Shown: positions 50,693-60,678, numbered from the stretch's first letter. The stretch is 64,000 bases of DNA from JAIOTG01 sp964644045 (GCA_964644045.1 CAZXUK010000004.1:1-64000), one strand, 5' to 3'. The notes: a model not told the origin generated them from the letters alone. Program-made: numbers and translations.

Positions 50693-53600
50693 CTAATTCT
50701 GAGATTTCATATCCCCCTCCACCGGCTTTACGATATTATTCTGCACAAAACGAACAATCTCCGATATGGTTTTACTTTGCGCTCCTTCTTGCTCAAATCT
50801 TTTTTTCGCCTCTTCCTTGTCTTTTGAAGTGGCTATATAATAATTAACCAGTAGTGGCTTCAAAACTTTGTCATAGTATTCTCGTTGTTTTTTTTCGTCT
50901 AAAACCAACAGCTTGGAAGCGGCCAAAGGGGAAGTGGAGGCGATAACCTGGTTGGCTTCAATGGGCAACTCTTCTTCACTCTCTCCTTTATAGGTGCTAT
51001 AGAACTCTCGAAAAGCGGTATATCCGGGGCTTTTCTCGTCTTGCATTTCAAAACTCATTCCCGTAACCTGTTTAGGATAATAAAATTCCGGGAGTTCCAA
51101 ATTCCTAAACCAATCTTCTTTTTTTACAGATTCCCCGAACCCGCGCCATTTATTAATAACATGTTTAGCTTCCGTACCCCTTTTGAGTAATCCTAAATTA
51201 TTTATATTTTTATTTATCGGTTTTACACTCTCTTCCTCTTCCTGATACTGACTTGCTACAGAGGTCATCTGACCTCGCAAATTTGTGGCTTTTATTTTTA
51301 GTTCTTTGGACTTATCTTTACTTGATTTATCTTTTTGATTTTTTAGATTACGGGCTCTTTCCTCGGTGCCGAATATATCTGCCGCCAGATGATAAGTTCT
51401 AGGATAATTCTCATAATAGCTTAGATACAAACTTAATTCGGTTAAAGATCTGTCCGACTCCAACTCTTTTAAAATTTTACCTATTTTCTTTTGGGGAACA
51501 CCTCTTTGTTCCAAGTATTCTCGACGAGAATCTTTAAGCTCTTCCATTCTATCTTTTAATTCTTTATACACAGAAATAATCTTGGCCATAATATCATATC
51601 GATACTCTTTTTCATGGCTTATTTTCAAGTCTTTCCTGGCCATTATAAAAGCGATTTCCTTCTTGCCGTATTCTTTTAAATTAGCGACTTCTTCTTGACT
51701 GGCCTTATTCTTAACACTTTTCTCTACTAAATTATCCAGGGCCTCGGAAATAATTTCGCTCCTATCCTCGCCTTTATCCAGCTCTTCTACAAGATTCATA
51801 GCTTCCTCAAATTCCGGGCTTTGTTCCAAGCCGGAATAATCGGCAAATTCTATATTACCCAAATCAAAATTTTTCTTTATCGAACTGTACCACTTCTCAT
51901 CTCTCTGTCCGTTGATTTGCGCCTTTTCCCTGGCTTCTTCCCGGTCTAAGCCATACAAAGACTGATAATTTGACTCTTGTATGGTGTCCACTACCATGAA
52001 ATCGGCTTTCCTGCCCTGATTCTGGAGCCACATTATATAGGCAAAAGTATCTATAGGCTTAGCGTGAACCTCACCTTCTTCAGGAAGAAGACTAGAAATA
52101 CCCACAGGCAAATAAGGTTTTTTGTCACTGTCTGGCAATTCCGACTGATAATTTTCTATTTCCTCGATTATCTTTTCCTGAAAATTTTCCGGCAAAGAAG
52201 CTGATTCTTGGCCGTAAACCAATTTTTCAAATTTTTCTTCAAAATTCTCTTGATATTTTAAATATTTTTTAAAATTATCAATTAATCCTTGCACTTTTTC
52301 AGATGGTTCTTCTTCTACATAACCCTCCATTTCCTTAATAATATTTCTGATTCTTTGACTATCAAAGTGTTTATCTTTTTCTTCCTCTTCAAGCATTTCT
52401 TCATATGCATCAAGTGTATCGTAGATAGCTCCGTCATATTTACAATTTTGGGTCCAATCAATATATCTTAAATAATCATGAATATCCTGCGTAGATTCAC
52501 CCTGCTCTATCATCTCCTTCTTAATTTCCTCTTTTTCTTTTTGATTTAAAAAAGAAATATAACTATCTTCTATTCTTTTATATTGTTCATTCATTTTTTT
52601 TGCCACTTCTTTAAATTGTCTTAATTCTTCACTTCTCTTTTCTTCCCCTTCCTCCAAATCTTTTATTAGCCTATCAATAATTTCTTTTTTATCGGCATTA
52701 TCCTCCTGCAATTCCAATGAAGCATTTTGAAGCAGGCCGACCGCCTTATTCAAAATTAAATTCTTTAGTTTGTGCGTATCAACTTTTGTATCAAAATAAA
52801 TCTCTTCGTACATTTTCACCACTTCCTCAACGCTTTCGTCAACATTATCCGTAATCTCAACAAATTTGGAAAACAATTTTTCAGCCGCTTCGGGCTCATC
52901 TTTAAGACTATCGCCTATATTTATAATTTGCTCCCCTGACAATTTACCCGACTCAAGAGAAAGAAATGATTTGATTCTATGCATTCTTTCGTCTTGATTT
53001 TGACTTTGACCAAGAAATTTTTTAACTTTTTCAACTTCATCTGTTGTTTTCGTAGATATATAATTACAAAATTGCAATAATTCTCTTATTTTAAAATTCT
53101 TAAAATTAATTTTAAATTCATTCTCGATTTGTTCCCTAAAACTTAATTTTATCATCTCCGAATAATTATTTATTAAAATAGAATTATTCGCTATCCACTC
53201 TTCGTCAAGGCCATTATTAATTAAAACTTGCTTAAGATTCAAATTTTCTGCGGCTCCATTTTTATTTGTTGCAAAAAAGGAATCTATATTACCTCTTTCT
53301 CCCGCATAGATAACTCCATAATCTTCAAATAACTGGCTATATATACATTCTTCATCCTCAATATCTTCTAAAGGTTTTATATTTTTATGAAGATCTTCTT
53401 CGTCATATTTTTCTCTTCTTAGGGAATTAATACAAAAAAAGCTATAAGGATAAAAATCTATTTCCTGCTCATCATATAAAGTATTAAAAAATAAACAATT
53501 TATTTGATTTTCGTTCATTTTTTTAATTTGTGAAGAAGAATATATATTCTCAAAATATCCAGCCAATATATTTCTTTTTGTATTTAAATCCAAACTGTTA

Positions 53601-54406
53601 AGCGCTCCTTCGTCCATCAAGTTTTCTATTACTTTGTTTGAAAAATAAATATCGCATTCATGTAAATACTCGAGTAATTGTTCGCTATAAACGCTCGTCC
53701 CCTCAAAATGATCTTGTTCATCTGCGCTTAGATAATTACTCAAAATATCTAAAATTTTTTTAATAGTTTTTACATCCGTTTTATTCTTTTCATAAGTCGT
53801 GCGTAATTTTTCTATCATTTCCTCAGCATGAAAAAAACAATGATCAAGAGCATTTTGAGCAGAGGGATCATTCTCAAATAAATAATGTAATGATTTTGCA
53901 ATATTTAAGTAAAAATTTGAGAAATCTTTTTTTTCATTAAAAATATCATCTACTAAGACCGACGCCACTTTTTCACTTAATCCATCTTTGTCTTTTAAGT
54001 ATTGTCTATCAGACTTTGAACCATTGCTATATTCACCAGAGCCTACGGAGTCACACATAACATCATAAAAAACATCCATATATTTTGGGAAGTTTTCTTC
54101 CAAGTAGTCACCCCCTTCGTCAAATATATTAACCACTTCTCTTACTTGTTCTTGGGTCCAGAATACATTTAATTCTGAATTATTGTAATGTTTGCTACAT
54201 AACTTTAAAGAATCAAAAAAAGATTGATAGTCATCAATACTTTTCTTGCTATTAATAAAATCATTAATAATTTTATTAATCACTTCATTAAACAATCTTT
54301 CTTTTTCCTTTATATCACCCTGCTCATTTATTAGCTCCATTTTATCTTTAGGAAAGTTTGTAATATTTTCTTTTAAATTTTGATTTTCTATTTTTTCGCT
54401 AATCAT
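50693..54406 (-). CDS. Very large acidic helical protein, unknown
   Basis: A 1237-residue, Glu/Lys-rich, mostly helical protein with no signal peptide or transmembrane segment. Long coiled-coil stretches occur around 560-640 and 950-1060. A more ordered part at about 770-880 includes PYLPVGISSLLPEEGEVHAK and FAYIMWLQNQGRKADFMVVDT. No nucleotide-binding or catalytic motif is recognisable. AT-rich and typical of this genome, unlike the GC-rich block beside it. It lies between the two transcripts ending in the 92-nt element. It might be a scaffold or host-interaction protein; that is inference. Confidence 0.75.
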   Translation of the reverse strand: MISEKIENQNLKENITNFPKDKMELINEQGDIKEKERLFNEVINKIINDFINSKKSIDDYQSFFDSLKLCSKHYNNSELNVFWTQEQVREVVNIFDEGGDYLEENFPKYMDVFYDVMCDSVGSGEYSNGSKSDRQYLKDKDGLSEKVASVLVDDIFNEKKDFSNFYLNIAKSLHYLFENDPSAQNALDHCFFHAEEMIEKLRTTYEKNKTDVKTIKKILDILSNYLSADEQDHFEGTSVYSEQLLEYLHECDIYFSNKVIENLMDEGALNSLDLNTKRNILAGYFENIYSSSQIKKMNENQINCLFFNTLYDEQEIDFYPYSFFCINSLRREKYDEEDLHKNIKPLEDIEDEECIYSQLFEDYGVIYAGERGNIDSFFATNKNGAAENLNLKQVLINNGLDEEWIANNSILINNYSEMIKLSFREQIENEFKINFKNFKIRELLQFCNYISTKTTDEVEKVKKFLGQSQNQDERMHRIKSFLSLESGKLSGEQIINIGDSLKDEPEAAEKLFSKFVEITDNVDESVEEVVKMYEEIYFDTKVDTHKLKNLILNKAVGLLQNASLELQEDNADKKEIIDRLIKDLEEGEEKRSEELRQFKEVAKKMNEQYKRIEDSYISFLNQKEKEEIKKEMIEQGESTQDIHDYLRYIDWTQNCKYDGAIYDTLDAYEEMLEEEEKDKHFDSQRIRNIIKEMEGYVEEEPSEKVQGLIDNFKKYLKYQENFEEKFEKLVYGQESASLPENFQEKIIEEIENYQSELPDSDKKPYLPVGISSLLPEEGEVHAKPIDTFAYIMWLQNQGRKADFMVVDTIQESNYQSLYGLDREEAREKAQINGQRDEKWYSSIKKNFDLGNIEFADYSGLEQSPEFEEAMNLVEELDKGEDRSEIISEALDNLVEKSVKNKASQEEVANLKEYGKKEIAFIMARKDLKISHEKEYRYDIMAKIISVYKELKDRMEELKDSRREYLEQRGVPQKKIGKILKELESDRSLTELSLYLSYYENYPRTYHLAADIFGTEERARNLKNQKDKSSKDKSKELKIKATNLRGQMTSVASQYQEEEESVKPINKNINNLGLLKRGTEAKHVINKWRGFGESVKKEDWFRNLELPEFYYPKQVTGMSFEMQDEKSPGYTAFREFYSTYKGESEEELPIEANQVIASTSPLAASKLLVLDEKKQREYYDKVLKPLLVNYYIATSKDKEEAKKRFEQEGAQSKTISEIVRFVQNNIVKPVEGDMKSQN

Positions 54407-54632
54407 ATACCTATATTTTACCTTATTTTGAACTAAAACTAATTTTAATTATAAATTACCTCCTCATCAGGATCCTTGGAAGTTTGCTGTCCTAATTTAA
54501 AATTTACCATTTTAGCTTTATTCATGTTCTTCTAATTTAATTAAAGATTTCTCTTATTCTAATTTTAATACATTAATAAAAATATTTAAACCCTTTCTAT
54601 CTTCGCTTTCCAAATAATTCTTAACTAAAAAA

Positions 54633-54724
54633 CCGGCAAAAGTCTGTAGAGTGTGTTTGTAAGGAAATTTTACGAGGAGAGAGATTCGTGTTAATTTCCT
54701 CGCCACTCTACAGGCCCCTGCCGG
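54633..54724 (-). ncRNA. 92-nt structured 3' element, copy 2
   Basis: Same sequence as 42696-42787 except for one base, with the same nested stems and a following TTTTTT on the minus strand. It ends the transcript of the 28-residue membrane peptide. The bases between it and the 1237-residue gene (54407-54632) are AT-rich with nothing recognisable. Confidence 0.7.
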
Positions 54725-54774
54725 CCTTTTTCCTTTTCCGGACTTGCTTAAAATTTAAATAAACCTGGAAAAAA

Positions 54775-54810
54775 AGGGGAGGACTTGCTAAATTAATGCG
54801 CGCCTCCCCT
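54775..54810 (-). terminator. Terminator after the 28-residue peptide
   Basis: AGGGGAGG/CCTCCCCT stem, 20-base loop, T7 on the minus strand; the counterpart of the hairpin at 42806-42835. Confidence 0.75.
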
Positions 54811-54814
54811 GAGT

Positions 54815-54901
54815 TTATAGAAGAATTTTGGAAATAAGCAGGCCTATCAGCAGACCCACTATAATAATTGCCAACAAATTTTTTATCCTCTTTTCTTTCA
54901 T
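54815..54901 (-). CDS. 28-residue hydrophobic membrane peptide
   Basis: ATG at 54901 preceded at 8 bases by AAGGAGG; 28 codons to TAA. After MKEKRIKN the rest is one hydrophobic helix (LLAIIIVGLLIGLLIS). The RBS, flanking promoter and terminator, and lack of other coding sequence make it the only product of this transcript. Its size and shape resemble single-helix toxins or small membrane regulators; which one cannot be told. Confidence 0.55.
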   Translation of the reverse strand: MKEKRIKNLLAIIIVGLLIGLLISKILL

Positions 54902-54916
54902 AATTAAGGCCTCCTT

Positions 54917-55316
54917 GCCTCTTTGTTTTAAGATTATTTTCCTCTAATAAACAGGGAGAAGAATGAAGAGAGTGAAGTCAGAACTTAATTATTTAGGGAA
55001 AATATAATATTATTTTGTTTCCCTGTAGATAAATTAAGTCTTCCCTCTTGATTGCCCGAAGTTAAAGCTGAGCTTTAACTAAAGCGAATCAATGTTTAAT
55101 GAAGCTCTCTCCATTTTCCTCACTACTTACCAAAAAAGCGACTAAAGATCATCTCTTGAAAAAATTATTTAGAAGAGATGGCTTGTAGCCGCTTTCCGGA
55201 TTTAACTTAATATATAAATATTTAAATACTAAGGCGCTTCTTGTTTTAACTGCCAAGCTCAGGCAGCCTCTCTCCTAAGTTTTTTAAATTGTAAAATTAT
55301 CTTTCTTAATCCTAAA
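54917..55316 (-). ncRNA. Structured leader of the 28-residue peptide transcript
   Basis: About 400 bases between promoter and peptide without a longer ORF. Stems on the minus strand include CATCTCTTCTAAATAATT/CAAGAGATG (about 55155-55185), AGTTAAAGCT/AGCTTTAACT (55065-55085), GGGAAA/TTTCCC and TGCC/GGCA. The arrangement (promoter, long folded leader, strong RBS gene, hairpin, 92-nt element) parallels that of the Ubl operon. Confidence 0.4.
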
Positions 55317-55322
55317 CATTTC

Positions 55323-55351
55323 ATTATAACATATTTACAAAAACTTGTCAA
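55323..55351 (-). promoter_or_regulatory. Consensus promoter of the 28-residue peptide transcript
   Basis: TTGACA (55351-55346), 17-bp spacer and TATAAT (55328-55323): a perfect sigma-70 consensus on the minus strand. Confidence 0.85.
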
Positions 55352-55409
55352 GACTTTTTAGGGTCTACAATAAAATGGGGGTAAAACAAATATGACTGAA
55401 AACTTATTC

Positions 55410-55436
55410 ATAAAAAAACCCCCAAAGTCTGGAGGT
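55410..55436 (-). terminator. Terminator of the metalloprotease gene
   Basis: CCTCC/GGGGG (with G-U) around AGACTTT, then T7 on the minus strand. Confidence 0.6.
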
Positions 55437-55493
55437 GCTGGCCTTTTTCTTTTGTCCGAACTTTCTTAGTATCCAAACAAATCCGAAAAAAAG

Positions 55494-56213
55494 TTATTTT
55501 AAGGAATCTAATTCCTCTCTGGCCTCAAGAGATTCTTCTCTGGTTAACCTGGGACCACTCGCCTCTCGAGACATAAGCCGGCCACTTCCCTTAATATGAC
55601 CGAGTCCCAATATATGCCCTACTTCATGGGCAAGGACCCGAAAATTATAGACAGAGGTGTATTCTGCTAAAGCGATAGTATCTCCCCCCACAAAAGCTAC
55701 CCCGTTTATACCTCTCAAGGAATGAACTAAAAACACCACTGCGCCTTCCTTGGCTGATGGAGATAAACTATTTGCCAAGTTATGGGGATTTTTGATAAAT
55801 TCCAATAATTCCCGATTTTCCAAATAGACCGTAGAGTAGTTTTCCAGTTCCAGGTCAATCCGGGCCTGATCCCATATCCGAGAGGATTTCTCTACCATTC
55901 CTTCAATCTCCGCCCGGCTCTGAATATTTTTCCTGTTCTTTTCTACCAAATTTATCACAGTCAAAGGCAAAATTTTTCTCTCTCCTTCCACTAACACCGA
56001 CAACTCTTGCGGCTCTACTTTTGGCGAAGTCCGGCTAAAAAAAGTGCTTTGATAAATCCCGGAAAGATAAAGCAACCCTCCCAAAACTAAAAAAACCACC
56101 AAAGTTCTTACAAAAACCCAAAGATAATATTTAGGAGACCTATAATCCCTCCCAATGTCTTCATCCCAACCCTCTGTGGGAATTTTTATCCGATTATAAT
56201 ATTTTCTGTCCAT
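55494..56213 (-). CDS. Membrane-anchored matrixin-like zinc metalloprotease
   Basis: A 239-residue protein with an N-terminal cytoplasmic stretch, one transmembrane helix (about 34-53) and an extracytoplasmic protease domain with the extended zinc motif HEVGHILGLGH (about 192-202) and a Met-turn-like RLMSRE. This is the metzincin pattern (M10-like). The domain is short, without a visible propeptide. It probably cleaves surface or partner-cell proteins. Stand-alone, divergent from uvrC. Confidence 0.85.
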   Translation of the reverse strand: MDRKYYNRIKIPTEGWDEDIGRDYRSPKYYLWVFVRTLVVFLVLGGLLYLSGIYQSTFFSRTSPKVEPQELSVLVEGERKILPLTVINLVEKNRKNIQSRAEIEGMVEKSSRIWDQARIDLELENYSTVYLENRELLEFIKNPHNLANSLSPSAKEGAVVFLVHSLRGINGVAFVGGDTIALAEYTSVYNFRVLAHEVGHILGLGHIKGSGRLMSREASGPRLTREESLEAREELDSLK

Positions 56214-56287
56214 ATTTTAATTATAACTTTATTGCCTTCTTGCTTAAACAGTTACATTATTTATAGCAAAAATGTTAAAATAAATCC

Positions 56288-57586
56288 ATGGATCTAAAAA
56301 CAATAAAAAAACTCAATATCCCCTCTTCTCCGGGCTGTTATTTCTTCTACAACGAAAAAGGCGAAATAATCTACATCGGCAAAGCGGCCAATTTAAAAAG
56401 TCGGGTTCTTTCCTATTGGCAAAAAAGCGCTACCCATACTCCTGCCAAACACTCCATGCTTAAAAAAATAACCAAAATCGACTGGACCGAAACTGACTCG
56501 GAAATTGAAGCTTTACTTCTTGAATCCAACTTAATTAAAAAACACCAACCCAAATACAATATAGTAATGCGGGATGACAAACGTTTCGCCTATATCAAAA
56601 TCTCTACTGAAGAAGAATTTCCCCGCCTATTTATGACGCGACAATTAGGCCAATCCGGTCGCTACTTCGGCCCCTTTACCAGCGTAGAGGCTATTAAACA
56701 AACCTTGAAAACAATCAGGCAAATCTGGCCTTACCGCTCCTGCCGGACAATGCCCGGGCGCTCCTGCTTGTATTACAAAATCAATAAATGCCCCGCTCCC
56801 TGCGAGGGCAGAATTAGTGCCGGAGAATACAAAAAAATAATCAGACAGATCACTCTATTTCTGGATGGTAAAAGAAAAAAGGTGGAAGAAGAAATTAAAA
56901 AAGAAATGAAAACCTTGGAAAAAAAACTAAAACAAACTACCAAGGAAAAAGAAAAAGAAGATATAGAAAAAAAGATTTCAGACCTTAATTATAAACTAAT
57001 TAATTTAAGAAAAGTGCTGGCCCACTCCCAAGTCCTAAGTTTAAAAGACAAATACGCCGGTGATGTGGTGGAGCTGGCTAAAGTCTTGGGCTTGGCTCAA
57101 ATCCCGGAAAAAATAGAGGGTTATGACATCTCCAATATTTTTGGACAAGTTGCCGTGGGTGCTATGGTGGTCTTTCGACAGGGAGAGCCGGAAAAAAATG
57201 AATATCGCAAATTCAAAATCAAGACCGGACAAGGCCAAGCCAATGATGTAGGTATGCTTAAGGAAGTCTTGGAACGCAGATTTAGAAATAATTGGCCCCT
57301 GCCGGATTTAATAATTATTGACGGAGGCAAATCCCAGCTTAATGTGGGGCTGAAAATTTTGGAAAATAATAATTTAAACATCCCCATAATAGCCGTGTCC
57401 AAGGGCGAGGGCTTGCGATCCTCTCAAGCTCCGGATAAAATATTTTTTCCCGGGCAAACCCGGCCTCTGGAGCTTCCCTTAAATTCCCCGGCTCTGCATA
57501 TTATTAAAAGAGTCAGGGATGAGGCGCATCGCTTTGCCATCAGTTACCACCGCAACCTAAAAAATAAAAAACTTTTGCCAAAATAA
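56288..57586 (+). CDS. uvrC: UvrC, short form lacking the HhH region
   Basis: Excision-repair endonuclease subunit. The 432 residues include the GIY-YIG 3'-nicking domain (SSPGCYFFYNEKGEIIYIGK, about 12-31), the four-Cys region (YRSCRTMPGRSCLYYKINKCPAPCEG), a long coiled coil where the UVR motif lies (about 195-245) and the RNase H-like 5'-nicking domain with EGYDISN, IIIDGGKSQL and DEAHRFAISYHR. It ends there; E. coli UvrC (610 residues) continues with a tandem HhH DNA-binding region, absent here. Both catalytic sites are present. Confidence 0.92.
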   Translation: MDLKTIKKLNIPSSPGCYFFYNEKGEIIYIGKAANLKSRVLSYWQKSATHTPAKHSMLKKITKIDWTETDSEIEALLLESNLIKKHQPKYNIVMRDDKRFAYIKISTEEEFPRLFMTRQLGQSGRYFGPFTSVEAIKQTLKTIRQIWPYRSCRTMPGRSCLYYKINKCPAPCEGRISAGEYKKIIRQITLFLDGKRKKVEEEIKKEMKTLEKKLKQTTKEKEKEDIEKKISDLNYKLINLRKVLAHSQVLSLKDKYAGDVVELAKVLGLAQIPEKIEGYDISNIFGQVAVGAMVVFRQGEPEKNEYRKFKIKTGQGQANDVGMLKEVLERRFRNNWPLPDLIIIDGGKSQLNVGLKILENNNLNIPIIAVSKGEGLRSSQAPDKIFFPGQTRPLELPLNSPALHIIKRVRDEAHRFAISYHRNLKNKKLLPK

Positions 57587-57639
57587 ATATTTACTTATTC
57601 GCTTATCTTTTTTATCATAAATATAAAACAATAAAAAAT

Positions 57640-59331
57640 ATGGAAAATTTTGAACATCCTTTTAGAGACAAAAAAATCAGGCCTAACCGCAAAATTGAAA
57701 AAGACAAAGACAACTCCGGCTTAAGCCGAAGAGATTTTTTAAAAATAGCCGGGATAGGAGGGCTGAGCTTAGCCGGCGGATCCTTGTTTTTGAATTGGTG
57801 CGGAAAAAAAGAAAAAAATAAAGATAGAAAAAAACACCTTAGAAAAATTCCGGAGTATACAGAAGAACAAGAAGAAATAGAAGAAGAAAATATCCGGTCC
57901 ATCAAAGAGATCATTGATTTTAATAAAGAAGGAAGGATTGAATTTAACAAAGAAACAGCCGAGTCCTTAAAAAACCATTGGAAAGAAAAATATCAAAAAA
58001 ATACTGAATTAAAAGACAGTTTTATAGAAGCTTATCATAAAATAGGAAATTGGGATCCTTATTTAAAAAAAGAATTTTCTGAGTCCGGAGTACCGAAAAA
58101 ATTCCGTTATTTAATGATCCCCGAATCTCATGCTGATCTACAAGCTAAATCCGAAGCCGGAGCAGTAGGACCTTATCAGTTTATTTCCGATACCGGTAAA
58201 AGTTATGGTCTTAATCATACTTCCCACTCCAATATTGAAGAAAGACGGGATCCCATTAAAAGCGCCGGGGCCTGCGCCTCTTACTTAAAAGATTTATTTG
58301 AAAAAGGTGGACAAGATTGGGACCTGGCTCTTTCCGGATATAACGGGGGTTTTTACTGGCGCTATCGAAAACTGTATTACCGAAGTTACCAAATGCTGGA
58401 AGAGAGTCAAGTTAATTACGAAGAATTCTCGGAATTTTTGGAAAAACTAATCGAAAGAATTAGAAAACGGGAAACAGAAAAGATCAATGAATTATATGAA
58501 GAAATGGCCAATAAAGAAAAACACGAGGAAGTCCCCTCGAAAGAAAAAAGCAAAATCCGGGAAAAAATGAAGGAAGTCGGAATTGATAAAGAAAAGGGGT
58601 TGAATTATGAAGGTTTTTTAAAATTTTTAGAAGAAATAATCAATCAAAGCAAAGAAGAAAAACAAAAAAAAATAGAGAATGTAAAGGAAAACTTATCCGC
58701 TGGAACTGTGAACTATGAAATAAAGCCGGGAGATAATCTTAGAAAAATAGCTATAAAAACGGGAATTAATTTGGATAAATTACAAAAAATAAACCAAATA
58801 CAAAATCCTAATGAAATATATGCGGGGCAAATAATAAAAATTCCTTTAACCAAAGAGAAGAGAGAGGAGATCCAAACACAAACAGCCGAAAAGGCGGAAA
58901 AAGAATTTTGGCAAGAAATAAAAGGATTTTCCGAGAATTTAAATTACCCTCCCAAATTCAACGCTGTCATGGAATTGATCCGAGAAGATTTTGTCTCCGA
59001 GCAAAACAATCCTTGCTCCTATCAAACCTACACCGCCCCCAATAAAGAAGGGGCTATTTACCACTTTCAAAAAAAAGATCGCAACATTTATCAACTGGCC
59101 CGCCAATTCCCCGGATTAGATTATCAAGATATTCTAACTGCCAATCCCGACCTTGACCCCAATAAACTTAAAGGGGGAGAAAAAATTATTATACCCGCGC
59201 CTGATATTAAAATTACTCTTAGAAATATAGCTAAAGCAGAAAATAAGCCCTTAAAACATTTAATTGAACTTAATCCGGCCATAATTAACCCGGATAAAGA
59301 AATTCCAAGCGGATTTAAACTAAGAATTTAA
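57640..59331 (+). CDS. Tat-exported lytic transglycosylase with LysM repeats
   Basis: A 563-residue protein. A twin-arginine signal (SRRDFLKIAGIGGLSLAGG, about 30-48) precedes a Glu/Lys-rich linker. The SLT/MltD-like catalytic domain (about 130-250) has MIPESHADLQAKSEAGAVGPYQF, where the Glu in PES is the catalytic acid, and the DLALSGYNGG motif. LysM peptidoglycan-binding modules follow: YEIKPGDNLRKIAIKTGINL (about 365-410), YHFQKKDRNIYQLARQFPGL (about 470-515) and a third at the C-terminus. It should cut peptidoglycan outside the membrane. It follows uvrC by about 50 bp. Confidence 0.88.
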   Translation: MENFEHPFRDKKIRPNRKIEKDKDNSGLSRRDFLKIAGIGGLSLAGGSLFLNWCGKKEKNKDRKKHLRKIPEYTEEQEEIEEENIRSIKEIIDFNKEGRIEFNKETAESLKNHWKEKYQKNTELKDSFIEAYHKIGNWDPYLKKEFSESGVPKKFRYLMIPESHADLQAKSEAGAVGPYQFISDTGKSYGLNHTSHSNIEERRDPIKSAGACASYLKDLFEKGGQDWDLALSGYNGGFYWRYRKLYYRSYQMLEESQVNYEEFSEFLEKLIERIRKRETEKINELYEEMANKEKHEEVPSKEKSKIREKMKEVGIDKEKGLNYEGFLKFLEEIINQSKEEKQKKIENVKENLSAGTVNYEIKPGDNLRKIAIKTGINLDKLQKINQIQNPNEIYAGQIIKIPLTKEKREEIQTQTAEKAEKEFWQEIKGFSENLNYPPKFNAVMELIREDFVSEQNNPCSYQTYTAPNKEGAIYHFQKKDRNIYQLARQFPGLDYQDILTANPDLDPNKLKGGEKIIIPAPDIKITLRNIAKAENKPLKHLIELNPAIINPDKEIPSGFKLRI

Positions 59332-59821
59332 AAACCCCGAAGGATATGCCTCGGGACTTTGTTTCAGTAGCTGAACCTGAAAAAATATCCGATTTATTTT
59401 TATTGTTGACTGCCCGATTGATTTTTAAACCATGAATGTCGACCAACAACACCCCTCTCCAATTTTAAAAAACCGAAAACGGAACTTATCATCCCAACAA
59501 AAAAACAACCCGGCCTCCCCGTCTCCTTTATTGTTTAAAAAAACAGATCATCTGAATAAAAACCCTCCTGTTTTTTCTTTACACATACAATAATTGCCTG
59601 AATAAGTTCAGGCATATTTTGGACAGCGAAGCCGGCCAAAATGTATGCAGACAGGATTTAAGTTTAAAAATTGCGGAGGATTTGGTAAATTATATGATTA
59701 TGCCTATAAATATAATCATATGATAACAGACCATGTAAAAGATTAAGCTATTAGACTCCGCTTGAGGTATTCAATTCAGAATAGAATGTTGCACTTTGGA
59801 TTAGAATTTAAGAGCCTTACA
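59332..59821. other. Structured intergenic region
   Basis: A weak terminator (CCCGA/TCGGG, 59337-59355) follows the transglycosylase gene. Further on are TGCCTGAA/TTCAGGCA (59594-59613), ATTTTGG/CCAAAAT (59616-59643) and TATGATTAT/ATAATCATA (59693-59723). No ORF. It lies upstream of the promoter at 59822, so any RNA here would need its own start. Confidence 0.4.
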
Positions 59822-59850
59822 TTGACTTTATTGTATAAAAATGGTATAAA
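59822..59850 (+). promoter_or_regulatory. Promoter of the 257-residue gene
   Basis: TTGACT (59822-59827), 17-bp spacer, TATAAA (59845-59850). Confidence 0.75.
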
Positions 59851-59887
59851 ATAATGTTTATCAGTTCTTTAAAAAAAGGAGGAAAAA

Positions 59888-60661
59888 ATGATGAAAATTA
59901 AAGAAATTCAGGAAAGATTGAGAGACTTGGCTTGCTCAAAATCGAAACAATTCGGTTTTGAGGTAAAAGACACCCCGGAAAAAACTCTGTGGTCAATTAA
60001 TTTCAATGTGCCTTATCAGGATTTTGTAGATCAGCAAGAAATGGCCCAAGCTAATTTGGAGCTTGATGGAAAAAGCTGTTTGGGGCGAGTGGCTCAAGCG
60101 GCCGCTATAGTGGAGAATTATTTTCCTGATACTGATTTGCAATTGGCCGAAGTGAGAAAGGATCGACTGGCGGAGATGATGCTGGGAATGTTGGCAGAGA
60201 GTCCAGAGAAAAAATATGACCCGTCTTTTATAAGTGAACTTTTAATGTATGAGGAACCTCATATGGTTCTTCTGGTGGACGGACGGCAATTCGAGCCCTT
60301 GTCATTGCAATTAGGGCAGGATATTCAACATCCTCGCATAGAAGTTTTCCCGGTTTGGGAAGGTATAACCGCGTCTTCGTTGACTTCTTATGCTTGGTTG
60401 GAAAGAGAGGCTGAATCTAAACTTGAAATTTTGCAAGAAGCGGAAAAATTGTGCCCCGGCACGACCCTGGTTAGCGAAAATATGTGCGAATCACTGGAGG
60501 TTTTCGGCAGAAGAAAAGAGTTACTGGAAAAGGTAGCTTGGTGCGTTCAGGAGCGCCCCTGCGCCAGAAATTTGTATGTAATGTATGCTTTAACCGGTGA
60601 TAAAAATTATTATGATCATCTGGTTAAAATTTATTCCGAGGAAATAATGAAATACTTCTAA
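59888..60661 (+). CDS. Unknown 257-residue protein with strong RBS
   Basis: Soluble mixed protein with six cysteines (LACSKSK, DGKSCLGRV, EKLCPGT, ENMCESLE, AWCVQERPCARN). The N-terminal part has WSINFNVPYQDFVDQQEMAQ and the C-terminal part is helical. No recognised family. The RBS AAGGAGG lies 5 bases before the first of two adjacent ATGs. It is followed after 17 bp by a 66-residue gene also carrying AGGAGG, and both share the promoter and the terminator at 60896. Confidence 0.7.
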   Translation: MMKIKEIQERLRDLACSKSKQFGFEVKDTPEKTLWSINFNVPYQDFVDQQEMAQANLELDGKSCLGRVAQAAAIVENYFPDTDLQLAEVRKDRLAEMMLGMLAESPEKKYDPSFISELLMYEEPHMVLLVDGRQFEPLSLQLGQDIQHPRIEVFPVWEGITASSLTSYAWLEREAESKLEILQEAEKLCPGTTLVSENMCESLEVFGRRKELLEKVAWCVQERPCARNLYVMYALTGDKNYYDHLVKIYSEEIMKYF

Positions 60662-60678
60662 CTAAAAGGAGGAAGAAA

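Noticed and set aside
42692..54726. Integron attC sites for the two 92-nt elements
   Set aside because: No RYYYAAC/GTTRRRY boxes and no integron integrase; both copies end in a U tract like terminators.
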